Source: Branchiostoma floridae (Eukaryota > Chordata > Leptocardii > Amphioxiformes > Branchiostomatidae). Taken from it: 64,000 nt of DNA. The position numbers and the translations under genes are program-made. Location: assembly GCF_000003815.2 (NCBI RefSeq), contig NC_049981.1:25047875-25111874 (forward strand). The letters run 5' to 3'. The notes below the pieces were generated by a model that had not been told where the DNA came from, ran no database searches, and saw nothing but the letters and a program-made list of their open reading frames with translations. How positions within the stretch are numbered: position 1 is the stretch's first letter; each line of letters starts with the position of its first letter. This document shows, piece by piece, positions 1 through 11,254 of the stretch.

Positions 1-158
1 AACATACAGGATGTTCCTGTCAATAGAAAATTGTAGCACAAGACTATCCTGTCAATAGCCAATGCCCTTTCTGACCCACATCTTACCCACACCAGAGCAA
101 CCACACCAGACCATACATGTGTTTACTACAGGTGTACATAGATCAGGGCATCTGAAAT

Positions 159-572
159 TAGGGTTGTATACCTAAACAAATTTTCAGGTACAGGTACAGG
201 TACAGGTACAGGTACAGGTACATGGGTTTAGGTACAGGTCCGGACCTGCACCTGTACCTAAAAAAGTTTAACCAAGTATATGTAACTTAAACATGTAGTT
301 AACTGTCTTTTCTAGTGATAAATTGTCATCTTTGTATGGGCAATTACATATTTGAATCTCAAAACAATTTCTTTTTAAGTCAACTGTAAGATTATCACCA
401 TTGTCATTGTGGATTCGGGATTTACTTGTCCAGCAGTCTTAAAAAGTAGTGTTTAATAGTGATTTAGTTTGTTTAGGTACAGGTACAGGTACACAGATGT
501 TTAGGTCCGGACCTGTACCTAAACAATTTTTTAGGTACGGTACAGGTACGGGTATTTAGGTACACAGCCCTA
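159..572. mobile_element. Non-autonomous hAT-like DNA transposon built on AGGTAC repeats
   Basis: The 414-bp element begins TAGGGTTGTATACCTAAA and ends with the near-perfect inverse of it (reverse strand TAGGGCTGTGTACCTAAA). It is flanked on both sides by the same 8 bases, TCTGAAAT (151-158 and 573-580). An 8-bp target duplication and a TAGGG terminus are usual for the hAT superfamily. Inside, a (CAGGTA)n array of about six units lies at 185-222. Palindromes centred on GGTCCGGACC lie near 237-246 and 507-516, so each end can fold on itself. No transposase is encoded, so it would depend on an autonomous relative. A diverged relative may lie at 57391-57791. Confidence 0.8.
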
Positions 573-596
573 TCTGAAATCATAAATTTGAATTGA

Positions 597-760
597 ATTT
601 GAAATGGATTTATAATGCCTTTCACCCAGGTGTAAGACTGGGTACCTGACTTTGGTTGGGGAAATGAGGACGGTGTTAGGAAAAGACTTCACCTTCCAAT
701 ACAATGCTCTAGATACTGTTAATGGATAACAACACACAGCCCCTGCAGGCTCTAGAATAA
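597..760. repeat. SINE-body-like fragment
   Basis: The stretch resembles the body of the tRNA-derived SINE seen intact at 3676-4166: a pyrimidine-rich CTTTCACCCAGG segment, then GTACCTGACTTTGG and GGGGAAATGAGG. The tRNA-like head is missing. This is a visual resemblance only. Nothing else is recognised between 760 and 1093. Confidence 0.35.
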
Positions 761-1111
761 TCTCAAAGCGGATCCTACGACGGCATAAGATAGAATTAAA
801 CTGGCCAAGGAACTCGTAGTCAGCCAAGAGGTTTACATTTGCCATCTAGTCAAACACACTCCTAGGCTGGCTTCACTCATCTGGCAGCTTTGAGTATCTT
901 ATGCTACTATAGGATCTTCTTAGACTAGAGATTACTCATGGCAAGAAGGTTGAGGCACTACCTGGACCATTATGAATTCTTTGAAATAAGCCCAGTGAAT
1001 TCCACACCCTGTCAATATCATTATATATAATCATGTCATTGTTGATCGTAACTAGAATACATTATTCCTATCTTCATTATGACTTTTCCCCAGTCTGCTG
1101 GCTGTTGTCCC

Positions 1112-3606
1112 ATGATGGAATCCCCAGCGAGTGTGATGAGCGACTTCCCAGCCTACAGGAACCACAGCCATACACAGAAGGCTTTTGAAGTCATGAACCA
1201 TCTCAGAAGGTATTTTGCTACTGTTGATTATGTAAGATTTAGAATGGTACAGGTGGTACATGGTGGCTTTGTATCGTAATTATGATTGCTGACTCAGACT
1301 CTGAAGAGAGTGCCTGCATGCCCCAGTTCCGTAAGGTGAAGGTAGCCTATTTCAAGTTCCCATAATTCATAGGGAAAGCTGTCTCATTCACGTACATAGT
1401 TTGTAGCATGACAGATAAATTTTGTGTAATTGCCTTTCCTTGATTTTAGCATAATACGCAGTGGGTTCTTCTGAATTCATGGTAAACATTGTCTGCAGAT
1501 TGTGAGTTTGAATCACTAACAAGTGCCAATGTTGTGCCCCTTCGAAAGGCACTAGATGCCAATTTCTTTATTCGACTTGGTGAAAATGAGTACCTAGCAC
1601 TGTTTAGGGACATCCTCTTGGATAGGGCATAAAGGGGAAGTCCTGTGTTTGTGGAGAGCTTCACCATGGCTTGAGCTTTTGGTCATTTTGTAAGACTTAT
1701 GTCTTTGCCAACTTTTTAAGTCTCCAATCCTATACCTGGTCCACTTTTGATAGAGAAAAAATACAGCTCTAACATTTCTGATGCCTAGAGATGAAATTTA
1801 TACGCGGTCCTTTTTTCCAGACAAAGCCAGTTATGTGACGTGATCCTGGAGGCAGACGGCGTAGAGGTGCCAGCACACCGCCTGGTCCTGGCGTCTTGCA
1901 GCTCGTACTTCCACGCCATGTTCACGGGAGAGCTATCGGAGGCACACGCAGAGAGAGTCACCATGCAGGAAGTGGACGGGAAAGCTCTGGTCCTGTTGGT
2001 TGATTACGTCTACTCCTCAGTGATACAGGTTACAGAGGAAAATGTACAGGTGTGTACAATACTAAATTTTTTGGCGACAGCTCAGGGACAGAGTCTTATT
2101 TTTACATCTGATGGCATTGTTACAGCTCATAGATATTTCGCCGGGCTTGAAATATTTCTTCTACATAACTGTATGCTCTGGGATATGCCAGTAACACTCC
2201 AACTTTACACTTGAGCACATATGACAATGTCAAGTCTGGCTGTAACTTTGCCCTTTGTACTTCACAGGCGCTTCTCCCCGCGGCCAACCTTCTCCAGTTG
2301 ACGGATGTCCGAGACGCGTGCTGTGACTTCCTCCAGTCCCAGCTCCACCCCACCAACTGTCTGGGGATCCGCGCCTTCGCAGACCTCCACTCCTGTGCAG
2401 ACCTCCACAACTATGCTCACACCTACATAGAACAACACTTTGCTGAAGTTGTGCAAGGTAATTTTTCGAAACAGCCCCTAGCCATTTCTTTTCATTCTTC
2501 TTAGATTGCATAGCCAGACTGTGAGAACATAATGCTTGCAATTTATCATTTAATACATAACCTTCTCCTTGCTGCCTTCATTATTGATACAAATTTGGTG
2601 CCAAACAGCTAACGTAGCTTCCTGAAGGTTAAGAATTCTGCACTGGAATAGGAATTTTTGTGGCAAAGTCACACACTGTTAAGTTGTCACTATTTCCGTT
2701 TTTTAGGGGAAGAGTTTCTGAACCTGAGTATCAATGCAGTGTGCAATCTGATCGCTAGCGACCGGCTAACAGTTCCATCGGAGGAAAAGGTACAGTAACT
2801 GTGGATTCGTTTACTTTCACAGTGACTTATTTTCACTATATGACTATATAAGGGGAATGGAGGTCTTCCCTATGTTTTAAGTTGAAATAATTCTGTAGTA
2901 CAGTAGTGGTACAAAAAATGCATATTTGGAGTGTCATGATTTTGCAATAGAACAGCGAAAATGGTAAAATAAAACAAATGCAAAGATGTCCATATCCATG
3001 TTTTCTGAAACTTTTAATGATAGTTATCTGGTGTACATGTAATTGTAAAGGAAGTTGTATCCAGCCAAGCAATGACATGTAAAAATGCTTGGCTCATGAG
3101 CAGAGCTTACTTTGCAGTACTGCCAATGAAAGCAAAATAATATGATTGCAAATTTTTGTACTATTTTGCAGCATTTGTATAGTGATTCTGAAAATTAAGA
3201 GACAGAAATTTGTTCTTCTTGCTCCTTATTTTATTTTGGCAATGTAAGTCCATATAAGTCTAAGCATTTCCTTCTATGAATTTATGGACTAATTAATCTT
3301 TTTTTTGTTAATTGAATCTTTTGCCTCCTTTCCATGCAGGTGTTTGAAGCAGTGGTGGCGTGGGTAGCACACAACATAAACGACCGGCAGGACTTCATGC
3401 CTCGCCTCATGGAACACGTCCGCCTCCCGCTCATGTCACGGGAGTTTCTCGTATCCCGCGTGGAAGAGGAGCCCCTCGTCAAGTGTAACAACGCATGCAA
3501 AGATTACCTAATCGAGGCCATGAAGTACCATTTATTAGCCAGTGAACAAAGATCTCTGCTGAAAACACCTAGAACAAGGCCAAGAACACCGATAGGACTT
3601 CCAAAG
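1112..3606 (+). other. KLHL3: KLHL exons 1-5: BTB and BACK domains
   Basis: These five exons encode the N-terminal half. Exon 1 holds a short variable leader ending [10 protein letters not shown]. Exons 2-3 hold the BTB fold, with the LCDVIL...VPAHRLVLA core used for dimerisation and CUL3 binding. Exons 3-5 hold the BACK domain, including the GIRAFADLH stretch and the [14 protein letters not shown] helix. Donors and acceptors are canonical GT/AG. The linker [13 protein letters not shown] at the end of exon 5 precedes the propeller, as in vertebrate KLHL3. Confidence 0.9.
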
Positions 3607-6600
3607 GTAAGTGTGGCAGCTGCAAATTGTAAGGAGTTTGTCTAACTGTAAATCAATGCCCATTTGGGCATTTGTGGGGCCGCGTAGCACAATGGTAGTG
3701 TATTCGGCCCGTGATCGAGAGGTCGCCGGTTCGAATCCGCCTGCCGTGTTGCCGGTCTTGTGCCCTTGGGAAAGGCACTTTACACGACTTTCCTCACTTT
3801 ACTCAAGTGAAAAATGAGTCGTCCCTCGGATAGGACGTTAAATGGAGGTCCCGTGTGTGGGGAGAGCCATACCCTACGCACGTTAAAGAACCCGCCACAT
3901 GTGCGAACATCCACCCGAGCGGATCAAACCATTCCGGCCAAAATAGGGGTAGGGAATCTCCCGAGCAGCCCTCGTAACCCCTGCTTCGCCTATTGGGTCA
4001 GTTAGTCCTCACTCATAGTGAGCAATTGGGCTGGTCTCAATCATGATGTTTCTGACTTAGGGCGAAGAGTTGCTGTTACAGTTCCAATCATGTAACCCGT
4101 AACCTTGAGTGGCCTTCAGGCCTTGTTACGTGGTGACCATTGAGTAAAAAAAAAAAAAAAAAAAAATAACTTGCTACTAGCATTAAGTGGCATCATATGA
4201 TTACAGCAGTTAACATCTGTACCTGTGTTATATTTTCATCTGACCCTTACCTCTCTAATGACCTCAATGAAAAGCGGCCTGCTGACAGATTTGAGCTTCT
4301 CATGAATAAATAAAGGTTCAAACAAACGTGGAATCTTGGGATTCTAGGTTCAAATGCCCAGCATGTCCCATGTTGTTGCCTTGAAAAAGGCAGAAATTTC
4401 CTCCCTCGGGTGATTATGATGAGTACCTAGCATTAGCTAGGGCTATCCTCTGAGATGGGATGTAAGTGTAGGTCCCATGTTTAAAGACAGCCACTCCAAA
4501 GAACCCATCACATGTATTTATAAGAAAAGGGATCCATCCCAGTGTGAGTAGTTCAAAAACATTGTGGTCTCCAGGTTGACTTCTTGAAAAGGTGATAGTC
4601 ACCTGTGTTATGTCAATACTTCCATAAAATGAGAAACACTCTATACATAGACAAGTGTACTTGAAAGATGTGTCATCTGCTGTTGCTCTTGGATATACAT
4701 GTACTTTCTTGCAGTGAGTAGATGTGTTTCTGCAAGATGTTGAATTGATACCATTTTGTTTTCTAGCTCAAATCATTTACTTACAGTTGCCACAGCATTT
4801 AAAGTGTGATGAATTCTGTACTGTTTCAACACTTGATGTGCTTGTACCATGCTTTCAGGTGATGTTTGTAGTAGGTGGCCAGGCACCCAAAGCTATCCGC
4901 AGTGTGGAGTGTTTTGATTTTAAAGAGGAGCGTTGGTACCAGGTAGCAGAGATGACCACAAGGAGATGTCGAGCAGGTAAGAACTGGAAATGTTTAGAAT
5001 ACTTGCAGTGCTTTTATGCTCCATCATACCGCAAACAGTACAGGTTTCTGTCAGAAAAGTACTCTGTGTGCTTAGATGAATTTAATGTAGTTCCACATAG
5101 GCATTATTTGATAAAGTATACGGTGGATTACTGTGATGCCAGTATATGATAATTGTCAACTTTCTGATATTTCATCTTAGGAGCTTGGTTTGTTTTTAAA
5201 AGAAGAACTTGATTTGTTATTCAAGATCAATGAAGCAGACATTGTACAGATTTGTTATGTTATTGATATAAGCAGTTTGAAGACTTAACTTCACTTAATA
5301 TGCTTTTGGTCAAACAACATGATCAGTTGACAGTTGTGTCTCAACTTTGATATGTGGTCCCAGGAGTGGTAGTTATGAACGGCCTGATATACGCTGTCGG
5401 CGGGTTTAACGGATCATTGCGTGTGCGGACCGTTGATGTGTACGACCCAAACAAGGACACCTGGACGTCTGTACAGAGCATGGAGGCAAGACGGAGCACC
5501 CTTGGCACCGCAGTACTGAACGAGTACATCTACGCTGTGGGAGGTTTTGATGGATCATCAGGCAAGTATTTTTCTCCTGGTGGCCTTGAACCTTTTTGCA
5601 GTTTTTTTTTCAAGCATTGAAAATTGAATGTGACAGACTCCGATGAGTTTACAATATGAGTAAACTTATTGTCACTGACAAAACATAACAGATGCTATCT
5701 GAAACGTCTCCAAAATCATACCCAGTTGCTTGAGCAATTGCCATTTGGCATAGTTTGCAATATGCAGGCTTAGTTTTTGTATACTCCCTGTTCAATAATG
5801 TTGACATGATTATATTTCATGTCATACTGTTTATTTTTAAGACAATGACAAAATGTGAATTTTTTTCTAGGATTGAACACAGCAGAATACTATGACCAGA
5901 GAACCAATGAGTGGAGACCCATAGCCTGCATGAGTACAAGAAGAAGTAGTGTAGGAGTGGGGGTTGTGAATGGTGGGTTTCTCAATTATTTTTACATATT
6001 GCTGAATAATGAGATCCTACTTAAGGTGTTATGGTATAGTAGCATTGTGTTTGGTTTGTTGACTCACAATCTAAAAGTCCAAGGTTCAAATTCCTAGCAG
6101 GTTGCAGTATTGTGCTCTTAAGAAAAGCATTTTACAGCTATTTACTTACTTGACACAGGTTAAAGTGAATAAGTAGCTTTGGTTAGATAAGTTTTCTTGG
6201 TTGCAACATAACATGAAGGTCCTGTGTTTGAGGCCATCCATCAAGCATGTGAAAACCCCACCATACTTATGATAAAAAAAAGGAATCCTTTCCAGTGTGA
6301 GGAGATAAAATCTACTGTAAATGCATTGAACTTTGCGGGAATTTACTTTTGTGGTAGCGGGAAAATGGAGTGTTCAGTTTTAAGTTTGTTGTAGCGCCAT
6401 AGACTGTATGTAGTCACATACTATAATGGAAAAATGTTCGCAGTGGTTTAAGTTCGCAGTTAAGTGGTCATCGCAAAATCCGCTAACATAAAATTACCAC
6501 GGACATTTCTACATTTACAGTATATCAGTCTGGTCTTACACAGCTCCCAGCTTATACTTGATGAACTGTACAGAAGGATTGTGTCCAGGGCTCTAGCCAG

Positions 6601-8328
6601 CATCCGTTTTTCCTTCAATTGACAGAAATTTGCTGCATATGACGGAAATTTTCTAAAACCAATCCTTCAACCTTGACAGACAAAAATCCTTGGTGGAAGC
6701 TACAGGCGGCTTGGGTATGCCGTCCACGATTGGAAAGCCACACACTGTTTGTTTTGCTATTGTTATGATTGTTGACAATGTGTGTCGGAGCTGTTTTGCA
6801 TACAATAATCTCATTAAAAACACGTTTTTCAAGGTCTCAGTTCAGTCGAAATCAGTCAGTTTTCGCGGTTTTCACGACAATGGGAATTGGCTGACGGATA
6901 AAAATTTCGAGCTGGCTAGAGCCCTGATTGTGTCACACCTGAAGGTACTGAACCAGCAAACAAACAAACAAAACATTCTGTATGCTGTTTGCCTCAGGTT
7001 TGCTGTATGCTGTAGGAGGGTATGACGGATCGTCCAGACAATGTTTAAGCTCAGTGGAATGTTACAACCCTGCCTTGAATGAGTGGAAGCCAGTCTCTGA
7101 CATGAGCACCAGAAGAAGTGGAGCTGGTAGGTACATGTACTGTACATGTTGTATACCTGTTGGGTCAGGTTGCAATAATAGAACTCAGAGAATTGAAAGC
7201 CAGTTTTAGAAACTATAAGTATGTGCAACGCAGGCTGAGCACAATGAATAAACTGCTTGAGAGAAATCATAATGCTTTTTTGATACTTCATAGTGAGCAA
7301 ATGCTAAATTCCACACAGCAATGTCCTTTTAATTGAAAGTTTGATAGCTGAAATGTTAATGTCACTTTAAAGGCACTTTTACTAGATTGAACAGTACTTC
7401 ATATTTTTTAATATTATATAAGACCAAGTGAGTACCTATCTATTTATTCATTTGAAGACATTCCGTTTTAAGATTGATATATCTGGTGTATATATACACT
7501 AGGTGTTGGTGTGGTGGATGGTCTGTTGTATGCCGTTGGCGGACATGACGGGCCTCTGGTTCGAAAAAGCGTGGAAGTCTACAACCCGGAGACTAACTGT
7601 TGGAGCCAGGTGGGAGACATGAGCCTCTGCAGAAGGAATGCAGGTAGGTATTTCCTTATCTACCTGAGTATTTGATATCTGTCTGGCACAGATTAATATT
7701 TTTCCCACTGCTATGTAGCACGTACTGAGATTCTTACAATAACCCAACAAGCGAGGCATAGCAACCCGGCTCACAGAACGCATGGACTCCCAATACATAC
7801 ATGTAGTCATGCACAGACTGAAGTGAAACTCGGACCCAACATCAATTTTCACCAAAAACAAATCACTTCATACGCTTTCCAGGCATTTTACACCATTTCG
7901 CAGCAAATTAAGAAAAATGTGACCTCAAAGCTAGACCCTCAAAACCCTTTCGTCACTTTTTGTTATGCACTTCTTTGGACCCCTGTTGCGGAAGAATTGG
8001 TGTGTGCACCGTTATGTGTCTGATATCTGCTCCAGGTATGAACTTCAGTGATAAGGGGGGGTCCAAACAAGCCTAGTCACATTTGGAACCTCATTCTTGC
8101 GCCACCTAGCAGTTAGAAGTAGACCCAGTCATCATTGCTCTGTTCTGTTGAACAGGGGTGTGCGCTGTGAACGGCCTTCTCTACGTGGTCGGTGGCGACG
8201 ATGGATCCTCCAATCTGGCGTCAGTAGAGTGCTACAATCCTCGCACGGACACGTGGACCATGCTCACCACGTGCATGGCGACGGGGCGCAGTTATGCAGG
8301 AGTCTGCGTTTTAGATAAACCTCTATGA
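1112..8328 (+). CDS. KLHL3: Kelch-like protein, KLHL2/KLHL3 orthologue
   Basis: Eleven coding exons join in phase to 575 residues plus stop: 1112-1209, 1821-2049, 2268-2457, 2707-2789, 3340-3606, 4859-4976, 5364-5561, 5871-5972, 6998-7126, 7503-7643 and 8156-8328. The order is BTB (about residues 33-140), BACK (about 145-265) and six Kelch repeats to the C-terminus. The product matches vertebrate KLHL2/KLHL3 throughout, with signatures such as [30 protein letters not shown] and [13 protein letters not shown], and its length is close to the human proteins (about 590). The family are substrate adaptors of CUL3-RBX1 ubiquitin ligases; KLHL3 targets WNK kinases and KLHL2 also binds actin. As a probable pre-duplication gene it cannot be assigned to one paralogue. 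The first exon has an acceptor at 1092-1093, so a 5'UTR exon is expected upstream; Met 1112 (or 1115) is the likely start. The intron after 5561 uses a GC donor. Confidence 0.92.
1455..1660 (+). repeat. Decayed tRNA-derived SINE copy in KLHL intron 1
   Basis: A degraded relative of the 3676-4166 SINE. It has a B-box-like GAGTTTGAATCAC, then TTGTGCCCCTTCGAAAGGCACT, GAGTACCTAGCAC and an AAGTCCTGTGTTTGTGGAGAG segment, in the same order as the intact copy. Confidence 0.6.
3676..4166 (+). mobile_element. tRNA-derived SINE with poly(A) tail
   Basis: The head resembles a tRNA: TAGCACAATGGTAGTG as RNA polymerase III box A and GGTTCGAATCC (3728-3738) as box B. A tRNA-unrelated body follows (CCTTGGGAAAGGCACTTTAC, GTCGTCCCTCGGATAGGACG, GAGAGCCATACCCTACGC). 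It ends in an uninterrupted A run at about 4146-4166. The clean A tail and intact boxes suggest a younger copy than its neighbours. It sits in the KLHL intron 3607-4858, in the gene's orientation. I could not see a clear target-site duplication. Confidence 0.8.
4325..4600 (+). repeat. Decayed SINE copy, same family
   Basis: Shares the order of landmarks with the intact SINE: TAGGTTCAAATGCCC (box B-like), TTGCCTTGAAAAAGGCA, GAGTACCTAGCA, GGATGTAAGTGTAGGTCCC, AAGAACCCATCACATG and GGATCCATCCCAGTGTGAG. Many substitutions indicate an old insertion. Confidence 0.6.
6040..6310 (+). repeat. Decayed SINE copy, same family
   Basis: Contains a box-B-like AAGGTTCAAATTCCT, then GTGCTCTTAAGAAAAGCATTTTAC, GAAGGTCCTGTGTTTGAGG, AAAACCCCACCATA and AATCCTTTCCAGTGTGAGGAG, the same order as the other copies. 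It abuts the inverted-repeat element that starts at 6313. Confidence 0.6.
6313..6522. mobile_element. 210-bp inverted-repeat element (TACTGTAAATG family), copy 1
   Basis: Begins TACTGTAAATG and ends CATTTACAGTA, an 11-bp perfect terminal inverted repeat. The interior matches the reverse strand of 43836-44045 in order (GGTAGCGGGAAAA, CCATAGACTG, AAAAATGTTCGC, TTTAAGTTCGC). Both copies are exactly 210 bp. No coding capacity, so this is a MITE-like element. Confidence 0.7.
6586..6926. mobile_element. 341-bp non-autonomous hAT element, copy A
   Basis: Perfect 16-bp terminal inverted repeats, CAGGGCTCTAGCCAGC at the left and its exact inverse at the right. It is flanked by an identical 8-bp duplication, ATTGTGTC (6578-6585 and 6927-6934), diagnostic of hAT-type insertion. 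Subterminal CCGTCAA/TTGACGG-like motifs match those of the larger relative at 44278-45598, which lies in the opposite orientation. The right end is only 71 bp upstream of the KLHL exon at 6998. Confidence 0.88.
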
Positions 8329-9046
8329 CAGTGTTTAACTTAGATAGAACTAGGAGAGTAACTTTGCAAACATATCAGTAGGCCAACTCTATCAATGTAT
8401 TTATGAATGTTGATGTAGTAAATGTGTTCTTGAGAATCTAAGATCTGATAAGTTTTTTTGGAATTTTTGAAGAACTCCTAAGAGTGGAAATGTAAGGTAC
8501 CTTATTTCCCAATTCGTAACAAACCATACAGATTCCTCCTTATTTTTTCATACTAACAGTTGCACCAAATCATTTTGTATTATAGATTGAAGATCTGGTT
8601 AAATTGAACATAATAGCTATTAACGAAAATAGACATATTCTCAATATTAATTTTGATGTCCCTTACTCATGGTGGAAACATTGTCTCTAAGTTTAGAAAA
8701 TGACTTCTTAGCATGATGAGAAAATGATTTGGGCTTAAAAAGGACACCATCTACACTAAAGCAGCTTTTAAACTTTCCTACAAAACCTCATATGGCTTTG
8801 TCTAATGATGGAAGTATTTGCTCAGTAAAATTCGTCCTTTTGTTTGAAACTCCAAATTACAAGCTAAGTCTGAATAGCACCAGTTCGACATAGAGACCTA
8901 ACTGTGCATTAAACATGTATATATATTATATATACATATTCATGAGTTACCAAAGCTGTATATATACATAGATGATATTATAGACATATAAGGACTTTTT
9001 GAGAGCACAATGTAGTGTTTTATTTTTAGATTAAGGTAGCATGTAT

Positions 9047-9258
9047 AAGCCAGTTCAGGGTTCAGACTGTGCATGTGCATGTGCAATGTGCGGCATTGTG
9101 GGTAATATGTCCCCCACCTTGTAAACAGTTCTTTGTCTAGACCATGCTTGATATAAGTGTGCAGACGTGATTTGTTTATGTCTCAAGGGCCTTGAACTTT
9201 GACATATAACCCACAATGCATCCTGCTTCACATGCGCAGTTTAAGTGTGAACTGGTTC
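9047..9258. mobile_element. MITE-like imperfect inverted-repeat element
   Basis: The left side reads AAGCCAGTTCAGGGTTCAG...GGCATTGTGGGTAATATGTC. The right side, reversed, gives AACCAGTTCACACTTAAACTG...GCATTGTGGGTTATATGTC. Arms of roughly 60 bp therefore pair with mismatches around a core holding ACAGTTCTTTGTCTAGACC. Related sequence in inverted orientation occurs near 48790-48930, and a piece near 17300-17345. Confidence 0.55.
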
Positions 9259-11017
9259 ATTAGTAACTCACCATGCGCTGGAGCTTCAAAACCATTCCAA
9301 ACCTGTGTCAATACATTGGCATTACAAAGAGTGTACCGATGCTTCAGTGTCATTGTATATATTAAGGAGATTGTAGATGTGCACTTACATCATGTGTTTT
9401 TTGCACACCTTGCCTACTTTTACCAATGTGCTCAATTGTCTTCTAGACTATGTGAAAGTCACTAAAATGTCAGAATAAGCAAGTTCGAAAAAAGTGTTGT
9501 GTACGTATGTGAAAGTAGTTCTTAGACATTAAGAGATTAGCGATTCTTGGATAGAAATGATTGACGCTGAGATTTGTTGATAGTATCTCTTACAATGCCA
9601 CATTTTTTTGTTCCATTGAATGTCATTAGTTTAACTGTTACAGTGTTAGATGTCAGCATAAATGGAGTGTCTTGTAATATAAGCTGGTTCATTAGAAGCT
9701 ACGTATTTTGAATCCCCTTGATATATATATAGAATCTCACCCCTCCTCCATGCTCTTGTAAATAGTCTAAGAAGATAGTTTGTACACAAGTGTAGATATA
9801 TGTATAAGAGACATAAAGTATGGGCATGATATTAGTATAACTATCAACACAGTCTGGACAAAGTCTTGACTTGAGTTTTGTTTGAATTTGATTAATGCCA
9901 TTCTTTTTAATTCATGATATTTACAGGGTACGATATCCTACATGTCATAAAAACGGTGTCAGCCTGGAACCAGCAAGCGGTGGTAGGTCATGAGCAACAT
10001 CCTTTTTCTAGCTTCCTTTTGAAGATCAGTGTAATGTACTTATCCTCATGATCATCAAGCTGAAGCTAAACATCATCATCAAATGTTTAATATGGTATTT
10101 GGCATTAAACTAATCCTGACTGTCATTAGCTCATCAACCAATGATGATGATCATCGTCAACTAATGAGAGGGAGTTATGGGAGTTATCAGTTTGACCAAT
10201 GAGACAGTGGATGCATGTCCATCAATTATTTTGCATTCTTATGTTTTTATCTTGCCTTTCTACATTTTTGGAGAGTGGGACAAGTCAATGAGATTGATCA
10301 GTGTTTTTCCTTGATAACTTTACTGTCAGATGTTGCCATCCTTTATCTCAATATTAAGAATTGATAGTAATTTTTTACTTCAGATAATGCTGAGATACTT
10401 CAATACCTATATAGCTAGGTCAGCAGTACTTTACACGCTTCCCTAAAGGATGCCAGAAGAGGGAATTTGGGGAGACCTATCACTGCTCACTTGTGACTTT
10501 TGCCATTTTGATGTAATCAAGCAGCTCTGTTATGTCTTCCCAGTGTAATATATGTTCAATAAGCTTTACTATGGCTCTGAATATTATCAGTTCATAGCTT
10601 GAGTGTATTATCTCATTAAATCAACAGTCTGTGGTAATGTAAAATAGATAAAAGGTAGTTTGTAGTTGCACCCACTATAGCATTATCTGTTAATCCTGTA
10701 CTGTACAATTTTGTAGAAGTCAAGTATCCAGATTTTGAAATAGAAAAGTTGTACACGACAACTGTTTAAGAATCTTAAGGATATTTGATTCTTATCTTAT
10801 TATCTATCTTTACAGAATGTAACAAATCAGTTACATTTTGAATTTTTCATTCCCCATTGTATCAATGTGTATTATCAATCCTGACAGATGGACAGCTTTG
10901 AAAATGAGACTGTTGTATGTCCAAGTCCAAGTTGTATGTTGCAAAAACTACTTAGTGTACATATCCAACAAAGAGGATTTGCTTTATTCTGTGCAGTACA
11001 GATATTGCTTTTATTTC

Positions 11018-11023
11018 AATAAA
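11018..11023 (+). terminator. Candidate poly(A) signal AATAAA for KLHL
   Basis: AATAAA in the context TTTCAATAAAGATC, at the end of the AT-rich tract downstream of the KLHL stop codon. It is the last clear hexamer before LINE sequence begins near 11255. Confidence 0.4.
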
Positions 11024-11254
11024 GATCACGACAAAATGTGTATTTTCCCTAGTATTATTTTCAATGTATCAAGTACAGTTTCATACGTGATAGATGAAAT
11101 ACACGTACTCTGACTCGATGCCCTATGCGCAGAATGAAGGTATTAGCTTACTGGTACAATGCCTATCCACAATCTTCGGCGCAATGTCTAGTTTTCTGTA
11201 CCATGCTTGTCTAAAGTGTGCATCTACACAATACAGAAATCATAAGTACCGTAC

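Larger units (their letters stand above)
4859..8328 (+). other. KLHL3: KLHL exons 6-11: six-bladed Kelch propeller
   Basis: Six Kelch repeats are recognised by their double-glycine strands: [48 protein letters not shown] and [10 protein letters not shown], each followed by an E-Y/C-Y...W pattern. Each exon boundary falls at about the same place in the repeat, just before the glycine preceding the next strand, with identical phase (one base carried over). The propeller is the substrate-binding face in this family. The final residues [14 protein letters not shown] end in TGA at 8326-8328. Confidence 0.9.
8329..11040 (+). other. Probable KLHL 3'UTR and downstream DNA
   Basis: No convincing coding sequence follows the stop codon for 2.7 kb. 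A candidate poly(A) signal AATAAA at 11018-11023 would give a long 3'UTR; earlier cleavage cannot be excluded. The stretch contains AT-rich palindromes around 8920-8960 and an inverted-repeat element at about 9047-9258. Open frames here are short and without recognisable domains. Confidence 0.4.

Noticed and set aside
185-258. CRISPR-like array of short repeats
   Set aside because: The repeats are a contiguous hexamer array without spacers, in a eukaryotic transposon.
2120-2541. Reverse-strand open frames opposite the KLHL BACK exon
   Set aside because: Antisense shadows of GC-rich coding sequence, with no domain or splice support.
4724-5149. A 141-codon frame as a separate protein
   Set aside because: Only 4859-4976 is coding (first Kelch repeat); the rest reads through intron.
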